This document shows positions 34,107-42,226 of a stretch of 64,000 nt of DNA, piece after piece. The DNA is from Pseudomonas nitroreducens (GTDB lineage Bacteria > Pseudomonadota > Gammaproteobacteria > Pseudomonadales > Pseudomonadaceae). The notes under the pieces are model-generated. The model did not search any database. It saw nothing but the letters and a program-made list of their open reading frames with translations, and was not told where the DNA came from. The stretch lies in contig NZ_JACHLI010000002.1 in the NCBI RefSeq assembly GCF_014204515.1, forward strand, positions 186,001-250,000, written 5' to 3'. Positions within the stretch are counted from its first letter, which is position 1. The number at the start of each line of letters is the position of its first letter. Made by a program: the position numbers and the translations under genes.

Positions 34107-34350
34107 CCACTAGAAGTTGAGAGCTGCCATCGACGTCGCCAAACGAAGGGAGGCAGACCGCACGGGGTTGGCGAACCGGCTAGTGGTGCCCGGCAGACCC
34201 GGAGGTCTCCCCGCGCGATCCGCCATTGAGCGTTGCAGAAAATTCTGCACGTGCGGGGACCTGCAAGAACATTCGCTGTTCTCGCAAGCGCCATCAAGCG
34301 CTTTCGCGCCACTAGTTCCAGGTCGCCAAACCTGGGCCACAGAATGTGAC
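34107..34350 (-). ncRNA. C4-like antisense RNA and its target leader
   Basis: On the minus strand the leader of the BRO-N gene folds into stacked hairpins: CCAGGT/ACCTGG (arms 34318-34323, 34330-34335), an enclosing 10-bp stem (34180-34189 with 34306-34315, one G-U pair), AAGCGC/GCGCTT (34286-34291, 34298-34303), AGAACA/TGTTCT (34266-34271, 34277-34282), and TGCAGAA/TTCTGCA (34234-34240, 34243-34249). The first hairpin's loop is complementary to 34168-34174 downstream. The 3' arm CCACTAG of the enclosing stem is complementary to CTAGTGG at 34107-34113, which overlaps the gene's GGAG ribosome binding site. Two loop/arm regions complementary to a downstream antirepressor leader is the design of phage P1 C4 RNA. 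Identification is by structure, not by a database search. Confidence 0.6.
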
Positions 34351-34357
34351 GGGGGCG

Positions 34358-34386
34358 AGAATAGGAAGAGCGGGAGTGGCCAACAA
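34358..34386 (-). promoter_or_regulatory. Candidate promoter of the C4-like RNA/BRO-N transcript
   Basis: On the minus strand TTGTTG (34381-34386) and TATTCT (34358-34363) are 17 bases apart; initiation would fall just before the first hairpin. Confidence 0.4.
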
Positions 34387-34407
34387 GAAGCCGTTTCCGG
34401 CGAGCGT

Positions 34408-34481
34408 GTAGGAGCGAGCTTGCTCGCGAACCGCCTGGCACCGGCATTTCCGTTTACGTAGGAGCGGACTTTGTCCGCGAT
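34408..34481. repeat. Adjacent copies of both REP families
   Basis: A first-family REP (34408-34431) and a second-family element (34458-34481) in the same orientation. Confidence 0.85.
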
Positions 34482-34494
34482 GCTTTTAGGCTGG

Positions 34495-34745
34495 GTGTTC
34501 TGCGTCGCTTCGGTGCGCGCGCGAAGTCTGTGTTTCGCCCCCTCGGGCGACCTACTTTGGAGAGACCCAAAGTAGGCAAAGGTCTTGCCCCTGCATCCGG
34601 TTTTTCGCTTAGGCGAAAAATTCCCTCGTTGAAACGGAGTTTCAGGGGCCCGCGCTGACGGGCCATCCCTGGCCCGACAGCGCTCTCGCGACATCCATGT
34701 CGCTCAACCCCTGAAACTCCGCTTCAACGAGGCCTCCTGAAAGGG
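34495..34745. repeat. Large multi-hairpin repeat element
   Basis: This stretch contains CCTACTTTGG/CCCAAAGTAGG and TTTTCGC/GCGAAAA hairpins, followed by a 25-bp inverted repeat with one mismatch (about 34624-34648 and 34706-34730, arms beginning CCTCGTTGAAACGGAG). I recall the element as recurrent in Pseudomonas genomes, where it is often mis-annotated as a small protein. No gene is supported within it. Confidence 0.65.
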
Positions 34746-34783
34746 GCAGTCGGAGCGCGCTGATATTTTTCTGGAAGTCTTTT

Positions 34784-35194
<411 letters not shown>

Positions 35195-35243
35195 CATGGG
35201 GACTGGCTATCGGTGACACACCGGCAGGGCCGGCGTCGGGTGG

Positions 35244-35267
35244 GTTCGCGAGCAAGCTCGCTCCTAC
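35244..35267. repeat. REP palindrome
   Basis: Single first-family copy at the 3' side of the acetyltransferase gene. Confidence 0.85.
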
Positions 35268-35285
35268 AAGGGAGCGGTGCGGGGA

Positions 35286-35711
35286 TCAGCCCAGGTGTTT
35301 CTTCAGGTAGATGCGCTGATGTCCCGGCGGGCAGTCTTCCAGCACGCCCATGCGCTCGAAGCCCTGCTTCTCGTAGAAGCCGGGGGCCTGGAACGTATAG
35401 GTGTAGAGGAACAAACCGACACAGCCGCGGCGGCGGGCTTCGTCTTCGGCCAGGGCGATGAGCTGGCTGCCCAGGCCGCTGCCACGCTGGTCGTCCTGCA
35501 GCCAGAGGTAGTCGATGTAGAGCCAGCCCATGCCGGACTGGCCGAACATGCCGCCGACCACTTCACCGTCGTTGTCGCGGGCATAGAGCTCGAAGTCGTC
35601 GTAGGTGTTGCTGCGGCCCATCTGGCCCAGGTTGTAGGCGAGCAGGCCCTTGACCACGACGTCGCGCGCCTGCGGGTCGATGCCGAGGGTGAAATCGAAT
35701 GGGGTTTGCAT
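35286..35711 (-). CDS. GNAT family N-acetyltransferase
   Basis: A 141-residue acetyltransferase. The acetyl-CoA binding loop is DDQRGSGLGSQLIALAEDEARRRG (R/Q-x-x-G-x-G/A), followed by LYTYTFQAPGFYEKQGFERMG. The ATG giving MQTPFDFTLGID has GGAGGG upstream. Substrate unknown. Confidence 0.9.
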   Translation of the reverse strand: MQTPFDFTLGIDPQARDVVVKGLLAYNLGQMGRSNTYDDFELYARDNDGEVVGGMFGQSGMGWLYIDYLWLQDDQRGSGLGSQLIALAEDEARRRGCVGLFLYTYTFQAPGFYEKQGFERMGVLEDCPPGHQRIYLKKHLG

Positions 35712-35958
35712 GGTGCCCTCCGGATTGGCGAAGGCGACCAGTCTAGGGAGACGCGACCGGGTTGGATAGGGAGCCGAAGGTCGGAGAGGGGGACAACCCG
35801 CCGCTGCAGTGTGACGCAGGCAGGTTTCCAGGCGCACCGCAGCGGATTTCGCACCCTGTCACTTGTTCCGGCTGACGCAATGGCCTACAGGTCGGCGCCG
35901 CGCTGGCGGGATTGGTGGATGGTCCACATGTCGCGCTGGATCAGTGCTCGAGGTGTTC

Positions 35959-36975
35959 ATGAAAATGCTGTTGCACAGTCTGTATCTGGTGGTGGGGGGG
36001 CTCGCCGTGTTTTCCATGGTGGCCGGGTTCTGGGTCGTCCAACCGGGTGTCAGGCCAGTGGCTTCGACGCCGCCGGCGGTGGATGCGCTGGCGTTGCAGC
36101 GCCACGTACGCCAGTTGGCCGAGGAGTTCTATCCGCGCAGCGCTGATCAATTGGCCAACCTGGAGGCCGCGGCGCGCTACATCGAGGCGCAGTTTCGCGA
36201 GGTAGGGGCCGAGGTGACGCTGCAGCGCTACCGCGCAGGGATGCACGACTACGTCAACGTGGTGGCCCGCTTCGGCCCGGCGCAGGGGCCGCTGGTGGTG
36301 GTGGGCGCGCACTATGATTCCCACGGGGAGGCCTTGCCGGGCCAGGGCTATAGCCGCGAAACCCACACCCCAGGGGCGGACGACAATGCCAGCGGGGTGG
36401 CCGGCCTGCTGGAGCTGGCGCGCCTGCTCCAGGCCGATCCGCCGCCGGTTGGCGTCGAGCTGGTGGCGTATTCCCTGGAGGAGCCGCCGAACTACGCCAC
36501 CGATGCCATGGGCAGCGTCGCCCACGCGCGGGCGCTGCGGGCGTCGGGGCGGCCGCTGCGCCTGATGCTGGCGCTGGAGATGATCGGCTACTTCGATTCG
36601 ACGCCCGGCTCGCAGCACTATCCTTCGCCGCTGATGAAGGCGTTCTACCCCGACGCCGGCGATTTCATCGCCCTGGTCGGGCGGCCCGGCGATGTGCGGC
36701 TCATCCGTGAGACCAAGGCGGTGATGGCCGGCGCCAGCGACCTGCCGGTGCGTTCGATGAACGCGCCGCGCCAGCTGGAGGGCGTGGACTTTTCCGATCA
36801 CCGCAGCTACTGGGACGAGGGCTTTGCGGCGCTGATGGTGACGGACACGGCGTTCTTCCGGAACGAGCAGTACCACCTGGCCGGTGACACGGCCGATCGC
36901 CTGGATTACGGACGCATGGCCAAGGTGGTGCAGGGCGTGTTCGAGGTGATCCGCCAGCAGTCGCCGGCAAAGTAG
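35959..36975 (+). CDS. M28 family zinc peptidase (membrane-anchored or secreted)
   Basis: A 338-residue aminopeptidase-like enzyme with an N-terminal hydrophobic segment (LLHSLYLVVGGLAVFSMVAGFWVV) that is a signal anchor or uncleaved signal. Zinc and catalytic residues are visible in GAHYDSHGE, TPGADDNASGVAGLLELAR, YSLEEPPNY (catalytic Glu) and ALEMIGYFDS, with the late His in FSDHRSYW. The start giving MKMLLHSLY has GAGGTG upstream. It probably trims peptides in the periplasm. Confidence 0.9.
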   Translation: MKMLLHSLYLVVGGLAVFSMVAGFWVVQPGVRPVASTPPAVDALALQRHVRQLAEEFYPRSADQLANLEAAARYIEAQFREVGAEVTLQRYRAGMHDYVNVVARFGPAQGPLVVVGAHYDSHGEALPGQGYSRETHTPGADDNASGVAGLLELARLLQADPPPVGVELVAYSLEEPPNYATDAMGSVAHARALRASGRPLRLMLALEMIGYFDSTPGSQHYPSPLMKAFYPDAGDFIALVGRPGDVRLIRETKAVMAGASDLPVRSMNAPRQLEGVDFSDHRSYWDEGFAALMVTDTAFFRNEQYHLAGDTADRLDYGRMAKVVQGVFEVIRQQSPAK

Positions 36976-37024
36976 GTGCGCCGCGGCCGGGTGGTTCTCC
37001 CCTGGGGCGAACGCGCGGCGGGAA

Positions 37025-37339
37025 TCAGAACTCTTCCTGGCGGGAGGTGCGCACCAGCTCCAGCCGGGTATCGCGGAAGCGCAGGTAGCGGTACGCGCCG
37101 TTGCTGGGGCCGTACATCCAGGTTTCCAGCTGCGGACTGCCGGGGATGATCTTGCCGTCCGGCCCGCGCCGGGGCGGAGTCGGCGGGACGATGGCGCGTT
37201 TGTCTGGTTGTCCGCACTTGGCCAGCACCTCGTCCATCGGGTCGCCTTCGTTGATCAGGCCGGTGCCGCAGCGCAGGGTGCCGGCCTGGGCAGCGCCGGC
37301 GGCGAGGGTGAGGAGCAGGGCGATCAGCCAGGTACGCAT
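37025..37339 (-). CDS. DUF2845 periplasmic protein
   Basis: A 104-residue exported protein: signal peptide MRTWLIALLLTLAAGAAQA, then a small domain with LRCGTGLINEGDPMDEVLAKCGQPDKR, in which the two Cys could form a disulfide. The pattern GxxxxEVLxxCGxP is typical of DUF2845/SmpA-like small outer-envelope proteins. It is convergent with the M28 peptidase gene. Function unknown. Confidence 0.88.
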   Translation of the reverse strand: MRTWLIALLLTLAAGAAQAGTLRCGTGLINEGDPMDEVLAKCGQPDKRAIVPPTPPRRGPDGKIIPGSPQLETWMYGPSNGAYRYLRFRDTRLELVRTSRQEEF

Positions 37340-37413
37340 GGGGCGGTTCCATCGCAGATTCGCCGGCCAGTCTAATGCCGGCCGAGCGAGTGCTTCATTG
37401 CGCTGAGGCAGGC

Positions 37414-38220
37414 TCAGCGCACCGGGCCGACGTTGCGTACATAGAGGTCCTTGCCGCCTGAGCTGCCGATGCCCCGAGCCTGCAGTTCGAAGCGCTTGGG
37501 GTGGCCCTTGATCAGGTCGCTGAGTTTCTTGAAGCCATACAGGCGCGGATCGAACGCCGGCTGCAGCTTGCTGATGTTCTGTCCCAGGGCGCCCAGCTGC
37601 ACCCAGTCATCGTCGTCGCCGTCGATGTCGTCGAGCACCTTGGCGATGAAGTCCAGCGGCACTTTCTGCGACTTGGGTTTGCTGGCGGGCCTGGGCGCTT
37701 CGGCGGTGCTCGGGGCCGCAGCCTTGTCAGCGGTCGGCGAGGGCTCCGCGACGGGTTCTGGCGCTGCGCGGAGGATCTCGGTGTAGATGAACTTGTCGCA
37801 GGCGGAGACGAAGGGCTTGGGTGTCTTTTCCTCGCCGAAACCGTAGACGGTCAGCCCTTCCTCGCGTAGGCGTGCGGCCAGGCGGGTGAAGTCGCTGTCG
37901 CTGGAGACCAGGCAGAAGCCGTCGAAGCGCCGGGTGTAGAGCAGGTCCATGGCGTCGATGATCAGAGCGCTGTCGGTGGCGTTCTTGCCGCTGGTGTAGG
38001 CGAACTGCTGCATGGGCTGGATGGAGTGGTCGAGCAGCACCTGTTTCCACTTGCCCAGGTTGGGCTTGGTCCAGTCGCCGTAGATGCGCTTGACGCTGGC
38101 GACGCCGTACTTGGCGATTTCCTCGAACAGGCCTTCGACGATGGCGGCGGGGGCGTTGTCGGCGTCGATCAGCACAGCGAGGTGAGTCTGCTGGCGAGTG
38201 GCGGGGGGCTTGGTGGCCAT
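37414..38220 (-). CDS. NYN domain protein with C-terminal OST-HTH/LOTUS domain
   Basis: A 268-residue protein. The NYN (PIN-like) nuclease domain occupies about residues 14-150, with acidic site residues in VLIDADNAP, KNATDSALIIDAMDLLY and LVSSDSDFTRLA. An Ala/Pro-rich linker follows, then an OST-HTH/LOTUS domain (DWVQLGALGQNISKLQPAFDPRLYGFKKLSDLIKGHPKRFEL). The LabA-like group is thought to act on RNA. The ATG has AAAGGA upstream. It stands alone. Confidence 0.9.
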   Translation of the reverse strand: MATKPPATRQQTHLAVLIDADNAPAAIVEGLFEEIAKYGVASVKRIYGDWTKPNLGKWKQVLLDHSIQPMQQFAYTSGKNATDSALIIDAMDLLYTRRFDGFCLVSSDSDFTRLAARLREEGLTVYGFGEEKTPKPFVSACDKFIYTEILRAAPEPVAEPSPTADKAAAPSTAEAPRPASKPKSQKVPLDFIAKVLDDIDGDDDDWVQLGALGQNISKLQPAFDPRLYGFKKLSDLIKGHPKRFELQARGIGSSGGKDLYVRNVGPVR

Positions 38221-38294
38221 GCTGCATCCTTTGCTTGCGGTCCTGTGACCTTAATCGGTCTGCCCCCGCGAGGCTACCCGTGCGCGGGAGTGCC

Positions 38295-39083
38295 TCAGGC
38301 GGTGGCGAACTCGCACTTGTCCCGCCCGCTGCGCTTGGCGTCGAGCAGGGCGGCGTCGGCGCGGCTGAGGGTCTGGGAGTAGCTCTCGCCCGGATGGTGT
38401 TCGGCGACGCCGAAGCTGGCCGTGACGGAGAGGGCGTTGGTGCCCACACGTACGGCCAGGCAGCGGATGTCATTGCGCACGCGTTCGATAATGGTGGCGG
38501 CGTCGGCCAGGCGGGTGTCGGGGAGGATCAGCAGGAATTCCTCGCCGCCCCAGCGGCCGCAGAGGTCGTACTGGCGCAGGGCGGATTCCATGGCGCGGCC
38601 GATTTCCACCAGCACGCGGTCGCCCACTTCGTGGCCCCAGGTGTCGTTGACCTGTTTGAAGCGGTCGACGTCAAGCATGGCCAGCACATAGGACTCGCCG
38701 TGGCGCTGGGCGCGTTCGCTTTCCTCGCGCAGGCGTTCCATCAGCAGGCGGCGGTTGGCGATGCCGGTGAGGGTGTCGTGGGTCGAGGCTTCCTTCAGCG
38801 CGACGTTGAGGTCGCGCATCATGTCCTGGTAGCGGTCGGAGATGCGCGCGACCTTCTCCAGCTGGCGCAGCTGCTTGTGGTAGCGCTCGGACAGGGTGCT
38901 GTTCTGCGCGCGGGCCATGGACTGGAAGCCGTCGGAAATCCGCGCGATGCGCTCCAGGCGCGCGAGCTGGTCGAGGGATTGCTGGTGTTTCTGGTACAGG
39001 GCCTCGCGCAGGGGGTGGCCTTCGTACTGGGGGTCGGCCAGCAGTTCTTCGATCAGCAGGTCCAGCTCGCGCTCGGTCGTCAT
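38295..39083 (-). CDS. siaD: Diguanylate cyclase SiaD
   Basis: A 262-residue cytosolic c-di-GMP synthase. Residues 1-95 are helical and form the SiaC-binding/stalk part; the GGDEF domain carries the active motif GGEEF at 179-183 and an RxxD inhibitory site (R170-D173) exactly five residues before it. The last gene of the sia set, six bases after siaC. In P. aeruginosa SiaC binds and activates SiaD to promote aggregation and biofilm. Confidence 0.95.
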   Translation of the reverse strand: MTTERELDLLIEELLADPQYEGHPLREALYQKHQQSLDQLARLERIARISDGFQSMARAQNSTLSERYHKQLRQLEKVARISDRYQDMMRDLNVALKEASTHDTLTGIANRRLLMERLREESERAQRHGESYVLAMLDVDRFKQVNDTWGHEVGDRVLVEIGRAMESALRQYDLCGRWGGEEFLLILPDTRLADAATIIERVRNDIRCLAVRVGTNALSVTASFGVAEHHPGESYSQTLSRADAALLDAKRSGRDKCEFATA

Positions 39084-39088
39084 GGCTC

Positions 39089-39469
39089 TTACTCGTCGTA
39101 GGCTTGGATGACGAAGGGGAAGGTGCAGTCCTCGCGGAATTCCTCGGCCAGCTCGGCGACGCGTTCGTTGCGTCGGTCATAGTGCCACGCCACGCTGGTC
39201 GCGCGGCCCTGGCTGTGGGCTTCTTCGAGCAGGTCGAAGATGTCCATCATGGCCTTGATCGAGCTGGTGTTGAGGTACAGCAGGCGCAGGTCGAGTTCCA
39301 GCGGGCGCTGTTCCTGGGTGAGGAAGCGTTCGACCCATTCGATGACCTGGCCGAACAGCTCGTAGGAGTTCTCCGGGTAGGAGTCGCCCTGCATCGCAAG
39401 GATGCCGGCCTGCCAGTCGCCATGGATCTGGGGGGTGGATTGGGTTCCGGTGACGTTGAGATCGCTCAT
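39089..39469 (-). CDS. siaC: SiaC partner-switch protein
   Basis: A 126-residue DUF1987/SiaC protein. The phosphorylated Thr68 of P. aeruginosa SiaC is at the same number here (LYLNTSSIKAMMDIFDLL). Unphosphorylated SiaC activates SiaD; SiaB phosphorylates and SiaA dephosphorylates it. AGGAAG precedes the ATG. Confidence 0.95.
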   Translation of the reverse strand: MSDLNVTGTQSTPQIHGDWQAGILAMQGDSYPENSYELFGQVIEWVERFLTQEQRPLELDLRLLYLNTSSIKAMMDIFDLLEEAHSQGRATSVAWHYDRRNERVAELAEEFREDCTFPFVIQAYDE

Positions 39470-39494
39470 GTCGGGTCTTCCTGAATTTCGCGGA

Positions 39495-40037
39495 TCAGAT
39501 CACGGCGCGCAGGCTGAAGAAGGCGCGGCCGTCGGGTTGTTCGGTGAGTGAGGTCTTGAGCGGCGCGCTGGACTTGCGGGCGATGTCCAGCAGGCCCAGG
39601 CCCGCGCCGGTGGAGGCTTCGGCGTCGCGCGGGCGGCGCAGCTGTTCCTTGTAGGCGGCCTTGAGCTGGGCCTTGTCCAGCCCGGCGATGGCTTCGATGC
39701 TGCGCACCAGGCCCTGGCCGTCGGCCAGTTCCACCAGGTTGCCGGCGGAGACCACGTAGTGGCCCTCGTCGTCGCGGGCAATCGCCACGGTGGCCGAGGC
39801 CTCCTGGTCGTTGTAGCCGCGCTGGGTGGCGTAGTGGCGGATGTTCTGGGTCATCTCGATGTAGACGGCGAACACGTCCATCGCTTCGCTGGGGTGCGCC
39901 TGCTCGGCCTGCATATAGTTGCGCAGCGCGTGGCCGATTTCCTCGATCAGGCTGCGCGAGATGGGGCCGTTGAAGCAGAGCAATATGCGTTGCCGGGTGT
40001 AGCTCTCGCGCATGGCCAACAGATCTAGCGATTCCAT
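39495..40037 (-). CDS. siaB: SiaB kinase
   Basis: A 180-residue GHKL-type protein kinase (SiaB family, DUF6272) with IGHALRNYMQAEQ, VYIEMTQNIRHYAT (N-box-like) and TGAGLGLLDIARKS (glycine-rich). It phosphorylates SiaC. It starts ten bases after siaA, with AGGGG in front. An apparent long N-terminal extension is the siaA 3' end read in another frame. Confidence 0.93.
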   Translation of the reverse strand: MESLDLLAMRESYTRQRILLCFNGPISRSLIEEIGHALRNYMQAEQAHPSEAMDVFAVYIEMTQNIRHYATQRGYNDQEASATVAIARDDEGHYVVSAGNLVELADGQGLVRSIEAIAGLDKAQLKAAYKEQLRRPRDAEASTGAGLGLLDIARKSSAPLKTSLTEQPDGRAFFSLRAVI

Positions 40038-40047
40038 GGAATAACCC

Positions 40048-42036
40048 CTAGTCGAAGCGGAAAGAGAGAATGGTGATGTCGTCGCGCTGCGGCTGCTCGC
40101 CCTGGTATTGGGCGAGGGTAGCGGCGAATACGTCGGCCTGCTCGGCCAGCGGCCTGCGCGCGTGGTTGCGCAGCAGGTCGGCGAAGCGGCTGTTGCCGAA
40201 GCCGAAGCCGTGCTCGCCGCCGGCCTGGTCGAGGAAGCCGTCGGTGCACAGGTAGTAGGTCCAGCCGGCTTCCATCGGGATTTCCACATCCTGATAGTCG
40301 CCCTGGCGCTTGTCGCCGATGGCGCGGCGCGCGCCCTTGTATTCGCGCACGTCGCTGCCGTCACTGGCGAACAGGGAAATCTTCGCGCCAGAGAAATGCA
40401 GCACCTTGCGCTGGTGGTCGACGCGCACCAGGCCGGCATCCATGTTGGTGGCCAGCGAGTGGGTGAATTCTTCCTGGCCGAGCATGCCGCGCATCACGTG
40501 GTCGGTCTCACGCAGGATGGCGGCCGGGTCGTGGCTCTTCACGCTGTCGATGGCATGGTCGATGGCGGCCAGGGCGAGCATGGTCATCAACGCTCCGGGC
40601 ACGCCGTGGCCAGCGCAGTCGACCACGCCGATCAGGCTGTCCAGCGGGCCTTCGCGGTAGATGTAGAAGTCGCCGCCGACCACGTCGCGGGGTTTCCACA
40701 GGACGAAATGGTGCTGGCCGAGGGAGGCCTGCAGCTGGCGATCAGGCAGGATGGCGCGCTGGATCAGGCTGGCATAGTCGATGGAGTCGCCGATCTTCTT
40801 CTGCGCGGCGGCCATCTCGCGGTTGGCCTTTTCCAGCGCCTGGGTGCGCTGCTGGACCTTGTCCTCCAGCTCCTCGGTGTGCCGGCGGACCTGGTCGGCC
40901 ATGCTGGCGAAGGCGCTGGACAGCTCGCCGATCTCGTCCGGGCGGGTGCGCGGCAGCGGGCTGTCGTACTGCCCGGCGGCGATCGCCTTGGCCGATTGCT
41001 TGAGGCCGCGCAGCGGACGCAGCACCAGCAGGTCGACGGTGTAGGCGAAGCCGATCAGCAGGATCGCCAGTAGCCCGGCCAGGGTGCCCACCAGCGGCCA
41101 GATCCAGCGGCTGTCGAGTACCTGGGCGGCATGCAGGTCGATGGCGCTGAGTACGTGCCAGCGCAATTGCGGGATGTAGGCGGTGGCGATCAGCTGTTCC
41201 TTGCCGTCGATGGTGCCCCACAGGGTTTCCACTTCACCGGGGTTGGCCTCGGCCTGGCGCAGGGTCTGGCGCAACGCTGTGCGCTCCTGGTCGTTGGCCA
41301 GCAGGTCGAACACGTGGTGCTTGGCCTGGCCGCTGGAGCCGGAGGAGTAGGCGATCAGGCGGGTATCCGGGTGCGCCTGGATGGCGCCGTCGGGGTCGAC
41401 GATCATCGGCGTCACCCCGGCCTCGCGGCGCGAGATGAACTGGTCGAGGAACTCGGTGAGGTCCAGGCCGCCGCCGGCCAGGCCGACCTTCTCGTTGCCG
41501 GCGCGCACCACCATGTTGAACCAGACCTTGGTGACCTTCAGCTTGGCGTCGTAGTTGACGTTGATGTTGTAGGTCTCGTCGCGCTTCAAGGTATCGAAGT
41601 ACCAGGCGTCCTGCGGGTCGCTCTCGCTCAGGGTGTAGCGCGGCGAGTTGGACAGCGGCGAACTGGAGTCGTTGAAGTAGTAGTGGCGCGAAGAGTCCAC
41701 CACGACGAAGTAGGAGTAGTTGTGCTGGTCCGCGCGAAAGCCCTCGGCCTCGCGGAAGAACAGCGCGCGCCGCGCCGGGTCGTTCTCGGCCAGCAGCCAG
41801 TCCTGGGTCACCACGGACTCTGCCAGACGCCGCGACAGCGCCAGCTCGCGGATCACCGGAGCGATGATCTTCTGCTGGTTGAGCAGTGTGAAGTTTCTCG
41901 CGAAGGCGAGGCCGAAATGCGTGCGGATGTCCTCCATGGCCTTCCAGCCCAGCATCACCGCCGGAACCAAAGCCAGGAGACAGGCGATGAGCAGTGCCAC
42001 CACCGATTTGCCGCGCAACCCCCATCTTGCCGCCAT
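40048..42036 (-). CDS. siaA: SiaA membrane phosphatase (dCache-HAMP-PP2C)
   Basis: A 662-residue sensor phosphatase. TM1 is about residues 9-31, the periplasmic double-Cache domain about 35-305 (YYFNDSSSPLSNSPRYTLSESDPQDAWYFDTL), TM2 312-335, HAMP 336-390, then a coiled coil and a PP2C/SpoIIE phosphatase domain (DVVGGDFYIY and DCAGHGVPGALMTMLA, metal-binding Asp residues). It dephosphorylates SiaC in response to an external signal. The ATG giving MAARWGLRGKSVV makes 662 residues, as expected for SiaA; 71 extra open codons upstream are leader. Confidence 0.94.
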   Translation of the reverse strand: MAARWGLRGKSVVALLIACLLALVPAVMLGWKAMEDIRTHFGLAFARNFTLLNQQKIIAPVIRELALSRRLAESVVTQDWLLAENDPARRALFFREAEGFRADQHNYSYFVVVDSSRHYYFNDSSSPLSNSPRYTLSESDPQDAWYFDTLKRDETYNINVNYDAKLKVTKVWFNMVVRAGNEKVGLAGGGLDLTEFLDQFISRREAGVTPMIVDPDGAIQAHPDTRLIAYSSGSSGQAKHHVFDLLANDQERTALRQTLRQAEANPGEVETLWGTIDGKEQLIATAYIPQLRWHVLSAIDLHAAQVLDSRWIWPLVGTLAGLLAILLIGFAYTVDLLVLRPLRGLKQSAKAIAAGQYDSPLPRTRPDEIGELSSAFASMADQVRRHTEELEDKVQQRTQALEKANREMAAAQKKIGDSIDYASLIQRAILPDRQLQASLGQHHFVLWKPRDVVGGDFYIYREGPLDSLIGVVDCAGHGVPGALMTMLALAAIDHAIDSVKSHDPAAILRETDHVMRGMLGQEEFTHSLATNMDAGLVRVDHQRKVLHFSGAKISLFASDGSDVREYKGARRAIGDKRQGDYQDVEIPMEAGWTYYLCTDGFLDQAGGEHGFGFGNSRFADLLRNHARRPLAEQADVFAATLAQYQGEQPQRDDITILSFRFD

Positions 42037-42092
42037 GGCTCTCTTGATTCCCCGTGTCGCCCGCCGTGTGCCGGTCTTTTGGCGAAAGCTCA

Positions 42093-42119
42093 ATTGTGCA
42101 TTTTGTATACGGGCACAAT
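42093..42119. promoter_or_regulatory. Inverted repeat upstream of siaA
   Basis: A perfect 7-bp repeat ATTGTGC (42093-42099) and GCACAAT (42113-42119) in an AT-rich patch about 60 bases upstream of the siaA start; candidate operator for the sia operon. Confidence 0.4.
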
Positions 42120-42226
42120 CAAACCAAATTGATATCGGATCGCCATAATCTTGGCGCCGGTCAATTGGCCTGAGTCTAGACCCTGTTTGAAAAGTCGCTC
42201 GAAGTCGTCGGATGGTTCCTGCAGAA

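Noticed and set aside
34097..34447. 117-codon N-terminal extension of the BRO-N protein
   Set aside because: The extra codons lie in RNA with strong conserved-type base pairing, and the internal ATG has a good ribosome binding site; the extension resembles no domain.
34454..34694. Small protein frames inside the multi-hairpin element
   Set aside because: Sequence is explained by a repeat with long palindromes; no ribosome binding site.
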